DNA of 64,000 bases from Rhodanobacteraceae bacterium (GCA_027019085.1 JALUXG010000040.1:112273-176272), one strand, 5' to 3'; shown: positions 33,257 through 42,645, counted from the first letter of the stretch. Notes: generated from the letters alone by a model not told the origin. Translations and numbers: made by a program.

Positions 33257-35218
33257 ATGAACTGGCGCATCCCTTCCCTGCTGGCCGTGCTGCTGATCAC
33301 GGCCGTGTTGTACCTGCCCACACTGCATGCCCCCTTCCTGTTCGACGACCTGCCGAACCTGGCGGCGCTGTCTTCCATTGCGCACGTGGACAGCTGGCGC
33401 GACCTGGGCATCTACCTCTCGCAGCCGCGCGGCTTTCCCGGCCGGCCGCTGGCGATGCTGAGCTTTTTGCTGCAGAAGGCGGACTGGCCCGGTCACCCAC
33501 TGCCTTTCCACCTGGTCAACCTCGGCCTGCATCTTGCCAACGGCCTGCTGGTCTACCTGCTGATGCTGCGGGTGGCGCGCGCCTGGATGCCACAGGCGCC
33601 ATCCGGCAAACCGCGCATCTGGCTGCCCGCAACCCTGACCACGGCGATCTGGCTGATCGCCCCGGTCCAGCTGGCGGGGGTGACCCTGGTGGTGCAGCGC
33701 ATGAACCTGCTGATGGCGCTGTTCCTGCTGCTGGGACTGCTGGCCTACCTGCGCGGGCTGCTCGACGAACAGGCCACCTCGCGCTCCCGCGGCGCATGGA
33801 TGCTGCTGGGGCTGGGCGTGTGCATGGGCCTGTCGTTCCTGAGCAAGGAAAACGGCATCCTGCTGCCACTGTATGCGCTGGTGCTCGACGCCACCGTGCT
33901 GCGCGCCCACGTGGCACGGCTTCCGAAAGCACTCGCGTGGTGGCGTCGGGTGCTGATCTGGCCGGTGGTGCTGTTCGTGTTCGGGTATCTGCTGTGGATG
34001 GTGCCCGCGCAATGGGGGCTGGATGCAGGCCGCAACTTTACCGTTGGCGGGCGCCTGCTGAGCGAGCCACGCGTCCTGCTCGACTACCTGCAAAAGATCT
34101 TCCTGCCGCGTTTCGGTGTCTACGGGCTGTACCATGACGGCTATGTGGTTTCACGCGGCCTGCTGAGCCCGTGGAGCACCCTGCCCGCGCTGGCGCTGGT
34201 ACTGGGACTGGGCGTGACGGCCCTGCTCAAACACCGCCGCTGGCCCCTGTTCGCGCTGGCCGTGCTCTGGTACCTCGGCGGGCAATTGCTGGAAAGTTCC
34301 AGCGTGATGCTGGAGCTGTACTTCGAGCACCGCAACTACACGCCGCTGATCGGCATCATGCTGGCCCTGGCCCTGGCGCTGATGCGCATGGCGCCGGGCA
34401 GCCGACGCCGGCTCGTCACCGGCCTGCTCGCGCTGTGGCTGGTCGCCTGCGGCATCACCACGGCGCTGAGCGCGCGGGTGTACACCTCGCAGGATGCGCT
34501 GGCGCTGACCTGGGCCAGCGCGCAGCCCAACTCGGTGCGCGCACAGACCTATCTGGCCGACCGCCTGGTCAAGCACGGCCAGCTCGGCAAGGCGATGACG
34601 GTCATCACTACCCTCGCGCACAAGGACCCGGAAAACGCCATGTTGGCCGAATACCGCGTGTACTTGCTATGTTTGAAGGGTGAACTCAAACCGACAGACA
34701 TCCATCGTCTGGAGGCGGCCCTTGCCCATGCGCCGTTCGATCGCGGCGGCTTTCAAAACATCGAAGCTCTACGCAAGCTGGCCTTCGGTGGCAGCTGCCC
34801 GGCCCTGAACCCGCAAAGCTGGCTGCAACTGACCGACACCCTGCTGGCCAACCCCGCATACGCCCGTGACGGCATCGCCTCGGGTTTCCTGCACTACCAG
34901 AAACACGAGTGGGCCGTGCACCAGGGCGACCTGGGCATGGCCATCCATGAACTGAAGATGGCCAACCGAACGGACCCGAACGCCGAGATTCCACGACTGG
35001 AGGCCAAATACCTGGTCAGCGCGGGACTGTACGACCAGGCCATCGCCACCCTGCGCCATGCCGACTACCGGCACCTGCCGTTGCTGCGACGCCTGCTGGT
35101 GAACGACCGCGCCATCAACGCCGCGGACATCGCCCGCATCGAAGCCATGCAACGCAAGACCGTTCAGGCGCGCGAACAAAAACCGGCCATCCCGGCGGCG
35201 GCCAGCAGCACGCACTGA
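33257..35218 (+). CDS. GT-C type membrane glycosyltransferase with TPR-like C-terminal domain (TMTC-like), first copy
   Basis: 653 residues. About ten membrane helices occupy residues 5-430 and a soluble, helical TPR-like tail the rest. The first periplasmic loop has FDDLPN (29-34), the acidic pair typical of GT-C enzymes, then RPLAMLSF (63-70). Later come HLANGLLVYLL, LSKENGILLPLYALVLD and FEHRNY (from 356). This order (DD loop, SKE helix, E-R/H-x-x-Y loop, TPR tail) parallels eukaryotic TMTC O-mannosyltransferases. GT-C enzymes use lipid-linked sugars on the periplasmic side. Next to pilin genes it is a good candidate pilin glycosyltransferase, comparable in place to TfpW/TfpO but of different architecture. 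Start at ATG 33257; a GTG at 33215 is possible. Confidence 0.75.
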   Translation: MNWRIPSLLAVLLITAVLYLPTLHAPFLFDDLPNLAALSSIAHVDSWRDLGIYLSQPRGFPGRPLAMLSFLLQKADWPGHPLPFHLVNLGLHLANGLLVYLLMLRVARAWMPQAPSGKPRIWLPATLTTAIWLIAPVQLAGVTLVVQRMNLLMALFLLLGLLAYLRGLLDEQATSRSRGAWMLLGLGVCMGLSFLSKENGILLPLYALVLDATVLRAHVARLPKALAWWRRVLIWPVVLFVFGYLLWMVPAQWGLDAGRNFTVGGRLLSEPRVLLDYLQKIFLPRFGVYGLYHDGYVVSRGLLSPWSTLPALALVLGLGVTALLKHRRWPLFALAVLWYLGGQLLESSSVMLELYFEHRNYTPLIGIMLALALALMRMAPGSRRRLVTGLLALWLVACGITTALSARVYTSQDALALTWASAQPNSVRAQTYLADRLVKHGQLGKAMTVITTLAHKDPENAMLAEYRVYLLCLKGELKPTDIHRLEAALAHAPFDRGGFQNIEALRKLAFGGSCPALNPQSWLQLTDTLLANPAYARDGIASGFLHYQKHEWAVHQGDLGMAIHELKMANRTDPNAEIPRLEAKYLVSAGLYDQAIATLRHADYRHLPLLRRLLVNDRAINAADIARIEAMQRKTVQAREQKPAIPAAASSTH

Positions 35219-35277
35219 ACCGGCGAGGCACGCATCCGCAGTTGCGCCCGTTCACTGCTGCAACATAGTCTGCCCGG

Positions 35278-37335
35278 ATGAACTTCGCTCGCCACGTTCG
35301 CACCCACCCTGGACCCTGGTGGCTGGCCGCAGCCCTTGCCGTCACCCTGTTCGTCTACTGGCCCGGCCTCTCGGGCGGCTGGCTGTTCGACGACTATCCC
35401 AATATCGTCGAAAACCCCGGCCTGCATATCCACGACATCAGCGTGACCAGCCTCACCCGTGCGGCGCTGTCGTCGCCTTCGAGCATCTTCAAACGGCCGC
35501 TGGCATCGCTGACGTTTGCCATGAACTACCTTGCCGGCGGCCTGGACCCCTTCGGCTGGAAACTGGTCAACGTGCTGATCCACCTGCTGAACGGGGTGCT
35601 GGTCTACCTGCTGACGCGCATTGTGCTGAGCTGGGTGGGCCCGTTCCGGACTCTCCACCCTGGTCATGCCATGCCCGCCGCTGGCCGAGATGTCAATGAT
35701 CCGGACCGACAACGCCACGGAGCCATCGCCGCGGTCCTGGTCGCTGCCGCCTGGATGCTGCTGCCGATCAACCTCACCGCCGTGCTGTACGTGGTGCAGC
35801 GCATGGAAAGCCTGGCCAATGTATTCGTGCTGCTCGGGCTGATCGGTTATGTCCGCGGCCGCACACGCATGCTCGCGGCCGATGCCGGCGCACACCCGGA
35901 ACGTGCAGGACTGTTGCTGTGCGCCGCCAGCCTGGTCCTGGCCACGGCCATCGGCCTGACGGCCAAGGAAACGGCCGTGATGCTGCCGTTCTATGCCTTC
36001 CTGATGGAATGGATCGTGTTTCGTTTTCGCCGCCGCGCGGGCGAGGCCCGGGATGGCCGCATCCTGCTCTTGTTTGCGCTGGTGCTGTTGCTGCCGATGC
36101 TGGCCGGACTGGCATTCATGCTGCCGCAGGTGTTGTCGCCCGCGAGCTGGGCCGCGCGCGACTTCACGCTTTCGACGCGCTTGCTGAGCGAAGCGCGCAT
36201 CGTGGTCGATTACATCGTCTGGACGCTGGTGCCGCTGCCGCACTGGCTGAGCTTCTACCATGACGATGTGCGCGTCTCGACCGGCCTGCTGCATCCATGG
36301 ACCACGCTGACCAGCCTGCTGCTGCTGGCCGCGCTGAGCGTGTCGGTCTTCGTGCTCCGACGCAGGCAACCGTTGATCGCGCTGGGTATCGCACTGTTCC
36401 TGGGCTGCCAGTTGCTGACCGGCACCATTCTGCCGCTGGAGCTGGTCTACGAGCACCGCAACTACTTCGCCAGCTACGGGCTGATGCTGGCCCTGGTGCC
36501 GTGGTTCGCGGCCCCCGCCCGCTGGCGCTGGGCAAGCCTGCGGCGTGCCGTGCTTGGCCTGGCGTTACTGACATGGGCGACCCTGACGGCAAGTACCGCC
36601 TACGCCTGGGGCGACTCCTTGCGTCTGGCGCGCACGCTGGCCGAGCGCGCTCCGGATTCACCGCGCGCGCAGTATTCGCTGGGGCGCAGCTACATACTCG
36701 CCTCGCACTACGATCCGGATTCCCCGTATACGCCGCGGGTGTATGCGCCGCTGGAACGCGCCGCGCGCCTTCCCGATTCCTCCATCCTGCCGCAGCAGGC
36801 GCTGATCTTCTTCAACGCGCGCATGCACAGGCCGATCGAGGCAGGCTGGTGGGACAGCATGATCGCCAGCCTGCAACGGCGCACGCCCGGGGTGCAGGAC
36901 GAAAGCTCCCTGGCCGCACTCGCCAAATGCGCGCGCGAAAAATTGTGCCCGCTGCCGCAGGCCCGCATGGTCGAAGCCTTCGATGCCGCCGTTTCCCATC
37001 CGGACACTTCCGCGCGGCTGTGGGCCAGTTACGGTGATTATGCGTGGAACGTGCTGGGCGACACCGGCAAGGGCCTGGCGCTGACCGAACGGGCAGTGGC
37101 CGCAGCCCCGCGCGTGTCGGCCTACCACATCACGCTGGCACGGATGCAGATCGAACTCGGAAAACTCGATGCCGCAGAAAAACAGGTCCAGGCGCTGGAA
37201 AAGCTGAACATCGGCGGTACGCTCAATGGCAGCATCGAACAACTGCAAGAGCGCATTCGTCGCGCCCGATGCGACCAGGGCGACTGCAGCCCGGACAGCC
37301 TGCCGTCGACATCCGGAACGAGCCCCATGCCATGA
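35278..37335 (+). CDS. GT-C type membrane glycosyltransferase with TPR-like C-terminal domain, second copy
   Basis: 685 residues, a clear paralogue of the preceding protein. It shares FDDYPN (37-42), RPLASLTF (73-80), HLLNGVLVYLL, VVQRMESLANVFVLLGLIGY, the TAKETAVMLPFYAF helix and YEHRNY (from 391). About ten helices precede a helical tail with TPR-like repeats (for example YSLGRSYILASHYDPDSPY and LARMQIELGKLDAAEKQVQ). The tail contains a Cys pair absent from the first copy (KCAREKLC) and ends in a Ser/Pro-rich stretch. Two copies may act on different pilins, sites or sugars. Its stop overlaps the aminotransferase start (ATGA). Confidence 0.75.
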   Translation: MNFARHVRTHPGPWWLAAALAVTLFVYWPGLSGGWLFDDYPNIVENPGLHIHDISVTSLTRAALSSPSSIFKRPLASLTFAMNYLAGGLDPFGWKLVNVLIHLLNGVLVYLLTRIVLSWVGPFRTLHPGHAMPAAGRDVNDPDRQRHGAIAAVLVAAAWMLLPINLTAVLYVVQRMESLANVFVLLGLIGYVRGRTRMLAADAGAHPERAGLLLCAASLVLATAIGLTAKETAVMLPFYAFLMEWIVFRFRRRAGEARDGRILLLFALVLLLPMLAGLAFMLPQVLSPASWAARDFTLSTRLLSEARIVVDYIVWTLVPLPHWLSFYHDDVRVSTGLLHPWTTLTSLLLLAALSVSVFVLRRRQPLIALGIALFLGCQLLTGTILPLELVYEHRNYFASYGLMLALVPWFAAPARWRWASLRRAVLGLALLTWATLTASTAYAWGDSLRLARTLAERAPDSPRAQYSLGRSYILASHYDPDSPYTPRVYAPLERAARLPDSSILPQQALIFFNARMHRPIEAGWWDSMIASLQRRTPGVQDESSLAALAKCAREKLCPLPQARMVEAFDAAVSHPDTSARLWASYGDYAWNVLGDTGKGLALTERAVAAAPRVSAYHITLARMQIELGKLDAAEKQVQALEKLNIGGTLNGSIEQLQERIRRARCDQGDCSPDSLPSTSGTSPMP

Positions 37336-38537
37336 ACTCACCCTCCGATCGCGACACCGGGCATGCCGAGACCCCGTACCTGGTTTTCGGCGCGCCGCAG
37401 ATCGGCGAGGAAGACATCGCCGAAGTCGAAGCCTGCCTGCGTTCGGGCTGGCTCGGCACCGGCCCGCGCGTGGCGCGCTTCGAAAGCGATTTCGCCGCCT
37501 ACAAGGGCCTGACGCCCGACCATGTCGCCGCAGTCAACTCCTGCACCGCCGCGCTGCACGTCAGCATGATCGCCGCCGACCTGGAGCCGGGCAGCGAGGT
37601 GATCACCACGCCACTGACCTTCTGCGCCACGGTCAATGCCATCATCCATGCCGGGCTGACACCGGTGCTGGCCGACATCGACCCGGTGACGATGAACATC
37701 GACCCGGCGGCGATCGAGGATGCCATCACTCCACGCACCCGTGCCATCCTTCCCGTGCATTTTGCCGGTCGGCCGTGCGGCATGGATGCCATCATGGCCA
37801 TCGCCAGGAAACACCATCTGGTCGTGATCGAGGACTGCGCGCATGCCATCGAAACCGAGTACAACGGCCACAAGGCAGGCAGCTTTGGTGACTTCGGCTG
37901 CTTCAGCTTCTACGTGACCAAGAACCTGGTCACCGGCGAGGGCGGCATGATCACCGGCCGTGACCCCGAACGCATCGCCCGCGCGCGCATGCTCGCCCTG
38001 CACGGCCTGAGCCGCGATGCCTGGCACCGGTTCAGTGATTCCGGTTACCGGCATTACCAGGTGGTCGAGGCCGGCTTCAAGTACAACATGATGGACATCC
38101 AGGCTGCGCTGGGGATCCACCAGCTGGCGCGGATCGAAACAAACTGGTTACAGCGCGAACGGATCTGGAACCGCTACATGGACGCCTTCGCCGACCTGCC
38201 CGTCAACCTGCCCGCCCAACCGCAACCCGACACGCGCCACGCCCATCACCTGTTTACCCTGCGCATCGACCCGCAACGCTGCGGCATCGAGCGCGACGCC
38301 TTCATCGAAGCGCTGCACGAGCGGGGTATCGGCACCGGGGTGCATTACATTTCCATTCCCGAACATGCGTACTATCGGGAACGATTCGGCTGGCGGGCTG
38401 CATCGTGGCCGGCGGCCCTGCGGGTGGGGCGCGAGACGGTAAGCCTTCCGCTGTCGGCGGGATTGAGCGATCGGGACGCATCACGGGTGATCGCTTCCGT
38501 ACGCGAGGTAATACAGGAACGGGCATCCGGCGCATGA
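37332..38537 (+). CDS. DegT/DnrJ/EryC1 family sugar aminotransferase
   Basis: 401 residues. PLP-dependent aminotransferase acting on nucleotide-linked keto sugars. Seen: FGAPQIGEEDIAEVEACLRSGWLGTGP split over residues 19-45, NSCTAALHVSM, DIDPVTMNIDP, VIEDCAHAIE and the Schiff-base lysine in SFYVTKNLVTGEGGM. Closest described groups are ArnB/PglE/WbpE, which make UDP-4-amino- or 3-amino-sugars. The glycan made here therefore probably contains an amino sugar. It is translationally coupled to both neighbours (ATGA overlaps). Confidence 0.92.
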   Translation: MNSPSDRDTGHAETPYLVFGAPQIGEEDIAEVEACLRSGWLGTGPRVARFESDFAAYKGLTPDHVAAVNSCTAALHVSMIAADLEPGSEVITTPLTFCATVNAIIHAGLTPVLADIDPVTMNIDPAAIEDAITPRTRAILPVHFAGRPCGMDAIMAIARKHHLVVIEDCAHAIETEYNGHKAGSFGDFGCFSFYVTKNLVTGEGGMITGRDPERIARARMLALHGLSRDAWHRFSDSGYRHYQVVEAGFKYNMMDIQAALGIHQLARIETNWLQRERIWNRYMDAFADLPVNLPAQPQPDTRHAHHLFTLRIDPQRCGIERDAFIEALHERGIGTGVHYISIPEHAYYRERFGWRAASWPAALRVGRETVSLPLSAGLSDRDASRVIASVREVIQERASGA

Positions 38538-39796
38538 CTGGCATCTTGCAACGCCTGCACGGATTGAGCCAGGGTCCGATCGCCCGCGCCACCGTGCGCA
38601 CCAGCGCCGTGCTTGGGCTGCGCCTGGTGGCGCAGGCGGCCACACTGTTGATCGTAGCGCGCATGTTGGGGCCTGCATCGTTCGGCGCCTTTGCCGGCAT
38701 GGCATCGCTGGCGGTGGTGCTGGGCGCACTGACCACCTTCGGCACCCATCTGCTACTACTGCGCGAGGTCTCGTCGGCACCGGACGCACCCCCTGTCTGG
38801 CTGGCGCGTGCGCTGGCTACTTCGCTCGTTTGCGGCACGCTGCTGCTGTTGGGGTACCTGACCCTCACCCTGCCCTGGCTGCGCCCACCCGGCATGCAGG
38901 TCTCGGCACTGGTCGCCATCGGGATCTCCGACATTCTCGCCCTGCCGCTCCTGCTACTTCCCGCCTCGATGAGGCAGGGAATGGGCCAGATCGCGCGGTC
39001 GCAACTCCTGATCGTGTTACCGCAGGGTCTGCGGCTCGTGGCCGCCTGCGCCGTGCTTGTATGGCAGCCGGCGGATGTGCTGACGGCGTACGCGCACGCA
39101 TATGCCCTGGCGGCCCTGGCCTGCCTGCCCATCGCCGCGCGCACTCTGCCGCATGGCCTGCCCCCATGGCGCGAATGGCGACTTCCATCTCTGTCGCAGT
39201 GGCGCGAAACCAGCGGCTTTGCAGCGCTCAACCTCTCGGCCATGGGTCCCAGCGAGCTGGACAAGACGGTCGCCATGCGCCTGATCCCCGCCACGGCCGC
39301 CGGCACCTACGCCGCCGGTACGCGCGTGCTTGGCCCCCTGGTCCTGCCGGTGCTGGCGATGATGCTTTCGGCGCTACCTCGCCTGTTTCGGGAGCACGCC
39401 GGCGGCACACATTCCACACGCCTTTTCCGGGCCACGCTGCTGGTGGCGCTGCTGTATGGCATGCTCGCTGCCGTCACCTTGTGGCTCGCCGCCCCGTTCT
39501 TCGTCTGGCTGTTCGGCACCCGCTACGCCGGACTTGCCACCACCCTGCACTGGCTTGCACTCGCGGTGCCGGGCCTCGCGCTCTGGAATGTCGTGAGCAA
39601 TCTTCTGCTGACCCACAACCACGCCTGGATGCGCTTCGGCATAGAAATCGGCGGTCTCCTGACGATGGGGGGCGCTGCCTTCCTGCTGCGCGGACACGCC
39701 GAGCGGGGCATGGCGCTGGCGCTTGCGGGAGCGGAGTATGCAATGGTCTTGCTAGGCCTGCTTATTCTCTGGAAAACACAGAAAATCCAGACGTGA
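38534..39796 (+). CDS. Polysaccharide/oligosaccharide flippase (Wzx-like)
   Basis: 420 residues with about twelve hydrophobic helices and no soluble domain; the MATE/PST flippase fold is suggested by the N-terminal TSAVLGLRLVAQAATLLIVARMLGP and the AGTYAAGTRVLGPLVLPVLA stretch. Wzx proteins move undecaprenyl-linked glycans from the cytoplasmic to the periplasmic face. This fits a pathway delivering lipid-linked sugar to the two GT-C enzymes upstream. The start overlaps the aminotransferase stop. It is the last intact gene of the rightward operon. Confidence 0.85.
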   Translation: MTGILQRLHGLSQGPIARATVRTSAVLGLRLVAQAATLLIVARMLGPASFGAFAGMASLAVVLGALTTFGTHLLLLREVSSAPDAPPVWLARALATSLVCGTLLLLGYLTLTLPWLRPPGMQVSALVAIGISDILALPLLLLPASMRQGMGQIARSQLLIVLPQGLRLVAACAVLVWQPADVLTAYAHAYALAALACLPIAARTLPHGLPPWREWRLPSLSQWRETSGFAALNLSAMGPSELDKTVAMRLIPATAAGTYAAGTRVLGPLVLPVLAMMLSALPRLFREHAGGTHSTRLFRATLLVALLYGMLAAVTLWLAAPFFVWLFGTRYAGLATTLHWLALAVPGLALWNVVSNLLLTHNHAWMRFGIEIGGLLTMGGAAFLLRGHAERGMALALAGAEYAMVLLGLLILWKTQKIQT

Positions 39797-39995
39797 GCAA
39801 AACCCGGAACTATGCGATCAGACCATCAGCGCCCTCACCCGGCCAAAGCACGCTTGCGGAACCAAGGAGATATTGATCATCACGAAACTCCGGAGATCCA
39901 TTCCGATAACCCTTGGCCCAGCAACAGGAAGTACGCAGGTCCAGCAGAGATACTTGTTTTCGGGAAGATGGGACTTATCACCTTCCGTACCGAAT
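39797..39995. other. Junction between convergent glycan operons, with an orphan ribosome site
   Basis: No complete gene. A strong Shine-Dalgarno (AAGGAGA, 39864-39870) is followed by TTG at 39873 opening a rightward frame (MIITKLRRSIPITLGPATGS...), which soon becomes the antisense of the GT25 gene. It may be the 5' remnant of a gene lost when the AT-richer genes to the right arrived. The start of lower GC content is near here. Confidence 0.4.
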
Positions 39996-40796
39996 TCATA
40001 TCTTTACTCGCGTCATACCAAGCCAACGGGAAAACAGCATCAGGAAAAGTTTCAGCACTGCTGTCGTCGTTGTATAGAAAATACCATCCGCCAAAATCCT
40101 GCGTATCGTCGACCGCTGCTTAAGAACCAATCTTCCCGGTTCAATTCTGCTGAAGGAAAAGTCCTCAGGATGACGAAACAGATCAAGGCAAAACAAGTCT
40201 TTTATGTCTCGCGCGAGCTCGTGCCAATGGTCGGCGCGATGCAGTATTTTCTCTTGGTGTGCAATCAGAAGTCGCGCTACATCCGGAGTGATGGCATAAC
40301 AGCAGGCTCTTGAGATGAACCTGCGACAGATCCTGGGTATCCTCCAGGCCGGAACTCCTGCAATGCGTTGCGGGCTGCCATAAACATATCGGACGTTCCG
40401 CAAGCCCTGCAGCCCACCGAGCAACGCCATGCCTCCTTCCGGGAGGGATCTTGCCACGCTGATAGCTTCTGCCAAGGCACTGTCCAAACCTTCCACATCA
40501 TCTTCAAGAATGATGCACGAGGAGGAACCGCTTTGCAGAAACAGGCGGTACACTTTGAGATGTGAAAGTGCGCAAGCCTTTTCCGCGCACGTCATCGGAT
40601 TACGTGGGAACCTCTCCGGAAGCAATTCCAGATCCATGCCGCACTCCTGCGCATCGACCGCCCATACCACCTGGAATTGGTTCCACGAGCCAGAAAACCT
40701 GGACTCCAGAACGCTTCGACGCCCCGAATCGCGCTCCAGGCTGATGACATAAATGGGAACAGGAAGATCCTTCACGCCCGCTTTGCCATGCCTCAT
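39996..40796 (-). CDS. Glycosyltransferase family 25 protein
   Basis: 266 residues. GT25 (LPS biosynthesis, LgtB/LpsA) features: IYVISLERDSGRR at the N-terminus, a CALSHLKVYRLF block and the metal-binding acidic motif IILEDDVEGL, then ACCYAITPDVARLL. It would add a hexose, often galactose, to a nascent glycan in the cytoplasm. Base composition is clearly more AT-rich than the pil genes around it. ATG 40796 has AAGGAT very close upstream; a GTG a few codons further in is possible. Last gene of the leftward cluster. Confidence 0.88.
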   Translation of the reverse strand: MRHGKAGVKDLPVPIYVISLERDSGRRSVLESRFSGSWNQFQVVWAVDAQECGMDLELLPERFPRNPMTCAEKACALSHLKVYRLFLQSGSSSCIILEDDVEGLDSALAEAISVARSLPEGGMALLGGLQGLRNVRYVYGSPQRIAGVPAWRIPRICRRFISRACCYAITPDVARLLIAHQEKILHRADHWHELARDIKDLFCLDLFRHPEDFSFSRIEPGRLVLKQRSTIRRILADGIFYTTTTAVLKLFLMLFSRWLGMTRVKI

Positions 40797-40868
40797 ATCC
40801 TTATCATCACCTTCTTCATGAAGTACGGGATAACATTGGATAGCTGTCTAGTCACACCCGGATCTTCT

Positions 40869-42005
40869 TCAGGAACCATCTATTGTATGCAGAAACTTCT
40901 CCAGGCCTTGGCCCTCAAACTCCCAGGAACGAACCGCAATAGGCGGCAATGAGGGACGCTCCAGAAGACTATCGACATGTTCATGAAGTTCTTGAACATT
41001 GCCTGGCCTGTATGTATGGACGGGATAATCCCGCAGCATTCCCGCCAAATCACCTGTCGCTGCCGCCACTACCGGCAATCGGCATGCAAGCATTTCATAA
41101 AATTTTTGTGGAAAACAGTACTTCCCGAAAGAGGCATCCTGATTACAAATAACGCCAACATCAAGGGCAGAAAAAAGAAATGGAATCCTGTCGTACGAGA
41201 GAACGCCTAGGTCCACCACCCGTTCATGAACATATCGCGCAGGCGTTGCGTCACGTGGGCCTGCATATACCAGCCATACATTCTTTTTTTTCTCGGCAAG
41301 CATAAGGAACGCGCGAAATAGATCCTCGATTCCCCGGTTGCTCATGATGGCTCCGGCCGTACCCACCAGCATAGCATCCAAGGGAAGACCGAGCATGGAT
41401 CGGGACTGACGTCTGTCTCTAGGATAAAAGACTTCCTCAGGTACGCCGTTTCCAATCACAGCCATGGGGCAGGATACCCGGTAATTTTCTGCCGCATAAC
41501 ATTTCAGCGATTGACTGACCGTTGTCAGACCGTCTGCAACTCGACAGGCGTACCGGAGGAGTCGCGTCACCCCGGGGATACGATTCAGTCCATAGCTTTC
41601 AAAGTTGTCGTATAGATCAATAACCAGAGGGCAGCCGAGAGTCCTTTTCATCCACACCCCCAAGCCGGCATGAATCGAATCCGATGCAGACCATATCAGA
41701 TCCGGCTTCCACGGACCCAAGGCTTTCTTTACCAGTGATGCATATCGCAAAGCGCCCCAGGGTATCGCGCTCAGGGCAAGCCATTCGCAACCAGAGAACT
41801 TCCTCCATTGACAAAAAGAATCCTCACTCTTGCGATAGCTTAGCGCAATGCCTTTTACGTCGTGCCCTTTCCGCACGAGCATATTGGGAATTTCATAGAA
41901 CCGGCCATACCGATCACTCAAAAGATCCTTGTTCATATAACGGCGCTTGCTCAAGACCAGAATTCTCACTTCCCGCACCGATTTTTCTGAGTTGCATAAA
42001 AGCAT
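40869..42005 (-). CDS. Glycosyltransferase family 4 protein
   Basis: 378 residues with a GT-B fold. N-terminal half: VRILVLSKRRYMNKDLLSDRYGR, PDLIWSASDSIHAG, VIDLYDNFESYG. C-terminal half: MLVGTAGAIMSNRGIEDLFRAF, LVYAGPRDATPARYV and the sugar-nucleotide site FGKYCFPQKFYEMLACRLPVV with its E. It would transfer a sugar from a nucleotide donor in the cytoplasm. I chose ATG 42005 (GGAGATCC upstream) over 42038. AT-rich like the GT25 gene, suggesting both came in together. Confidence 0.85.
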   Translation of the reverse strand: MLLCNSEKSVREVRILVLSKRRYMNKDLLSDRYGRFYEIPNMLVRKGHDVKGIALSYRKSEDSFCQWRKFSGCEWLALSAIPWGALRYASLVKKALGPWKPDLIWSASDSIHAGLGVWMKRTLGCPLVIDLYDNFESYGLNRIPGVTRLLRYACRVADGLTTVSQSLKCYAAENYRVSCPMAVIGNGVPEEVFYPRDRRQSRSMLGLPLDAMLVGTAGAIMSNRGIEDLFRAFLMLAEKKKNVWLVYAGPRDATPARYVHERVVDLGVLSYDRIPFLFSALDVGVICNQDASFGKYCFPQKFYEMLACRLPVVAAATGDLAGMLRDYPVHTYRPGNVQELHEHVDSLLERPSLPPIAVRSWEFEGQGLEKFLHTIDGS

Positions 42006-42060
42006 TTTTCCGGATCTCCGCGATGTGAAATCCGGCATGGGCTCGTACTTTCTACGGCTG

Positions 42061-42645
42061 TTACCAAATTGTACATCTTCCGTTTCTGTGAAACCTGTAG
42101 ATCACGGCCGGCATCACCCCTCGCATCGGCTTCAGCAGGGTATTGGGGACGCCCTGCAAGATCCGGTGCTCCATCGAGCAGGGTTTTTCGATCTCCAGCG
42201 TGGCACGCCATGCCTCGATGCAAAGGTTTCGGTAGACCAGGCCGGCTTCCTCCAGCATGCGTTCCAGCGGGCGCATGGCAAGCGGCTCGCAGTCGTAGAG
42301 CCGGTCCATGCCCCGCGGCCTGAGGTAAGGGCTGCGCAAGGAACGTGGCCACCAGCTCAAGAAGGGCAACCGGTAGTGCGGCTCGACCAGCATCCAGCGA
42401 TTGGGAACAACAGCCAGATAGCCGACACCGACCAGAGCCATGACTCGGCGGATTTCGCGTAGATGATCGCGCTGTGAAGCTTCGTCGCCGACACGCTCGA
42501 TGACGAGGTTGCTCAGCACCATGTTGAAACGGTGTTCCGAGAAATGCAGGCGTATGTCCGTCACAAACTGGAAGCGGTGGCCCTCGCGAATGAGGCGGCT
42601 GTCGACCACATCCACAGCGTCCACCTCGCAGATCACTGGTCTCAT
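42061..42645 (-). CDS. Class I SAM-dependent methyltransferase, N-terminally truncated by an in-frame stop (probable pseudogene)
   Basis: 194 residues from ATG 42645. It has the later blocks of a Methyltransf_11-type fold (AVDVVDSRLI, FNMVLSNLVIERV, HLREIRRVM, YLAVVPNRWMLVEPHYRLP) but lacks the SAM-binding glycine loop (motif I). The same frame continues upstream through a TAA at 42655-42657 to ATGs at 42729/42732 (MAEFTTPGFGARVRSVLGNCEMVV), which overlap the epimerase stop as coupled genes in this cluster do. So the gene is most likely interrupted by a nonsense mutation at codon 25, or a re-start at 42645 (GGAAG five bases upstream) gives a shortened protein. Its substrate would be a sugar or lipid-linked glycan. 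Confidence 0.6.
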   Translation of the reverse strand: MRPVICEVDAVDVVDSRLIREGHRFQFVTDIRLHFSEHRFNMVLSNLVIERVGDEASQRDHLREIRRVMALVGVGYLAVVPNRWMLVEPHYRLPFLSWWPRSLRSPYLRPRGMDRLYDCEPLAMRPLERMLEEAGLVYRNLCIEAWRATLEIEKPCSMEHRILQGVPNTLLKPMRGVMPAVIYRFHRNGRCTIW

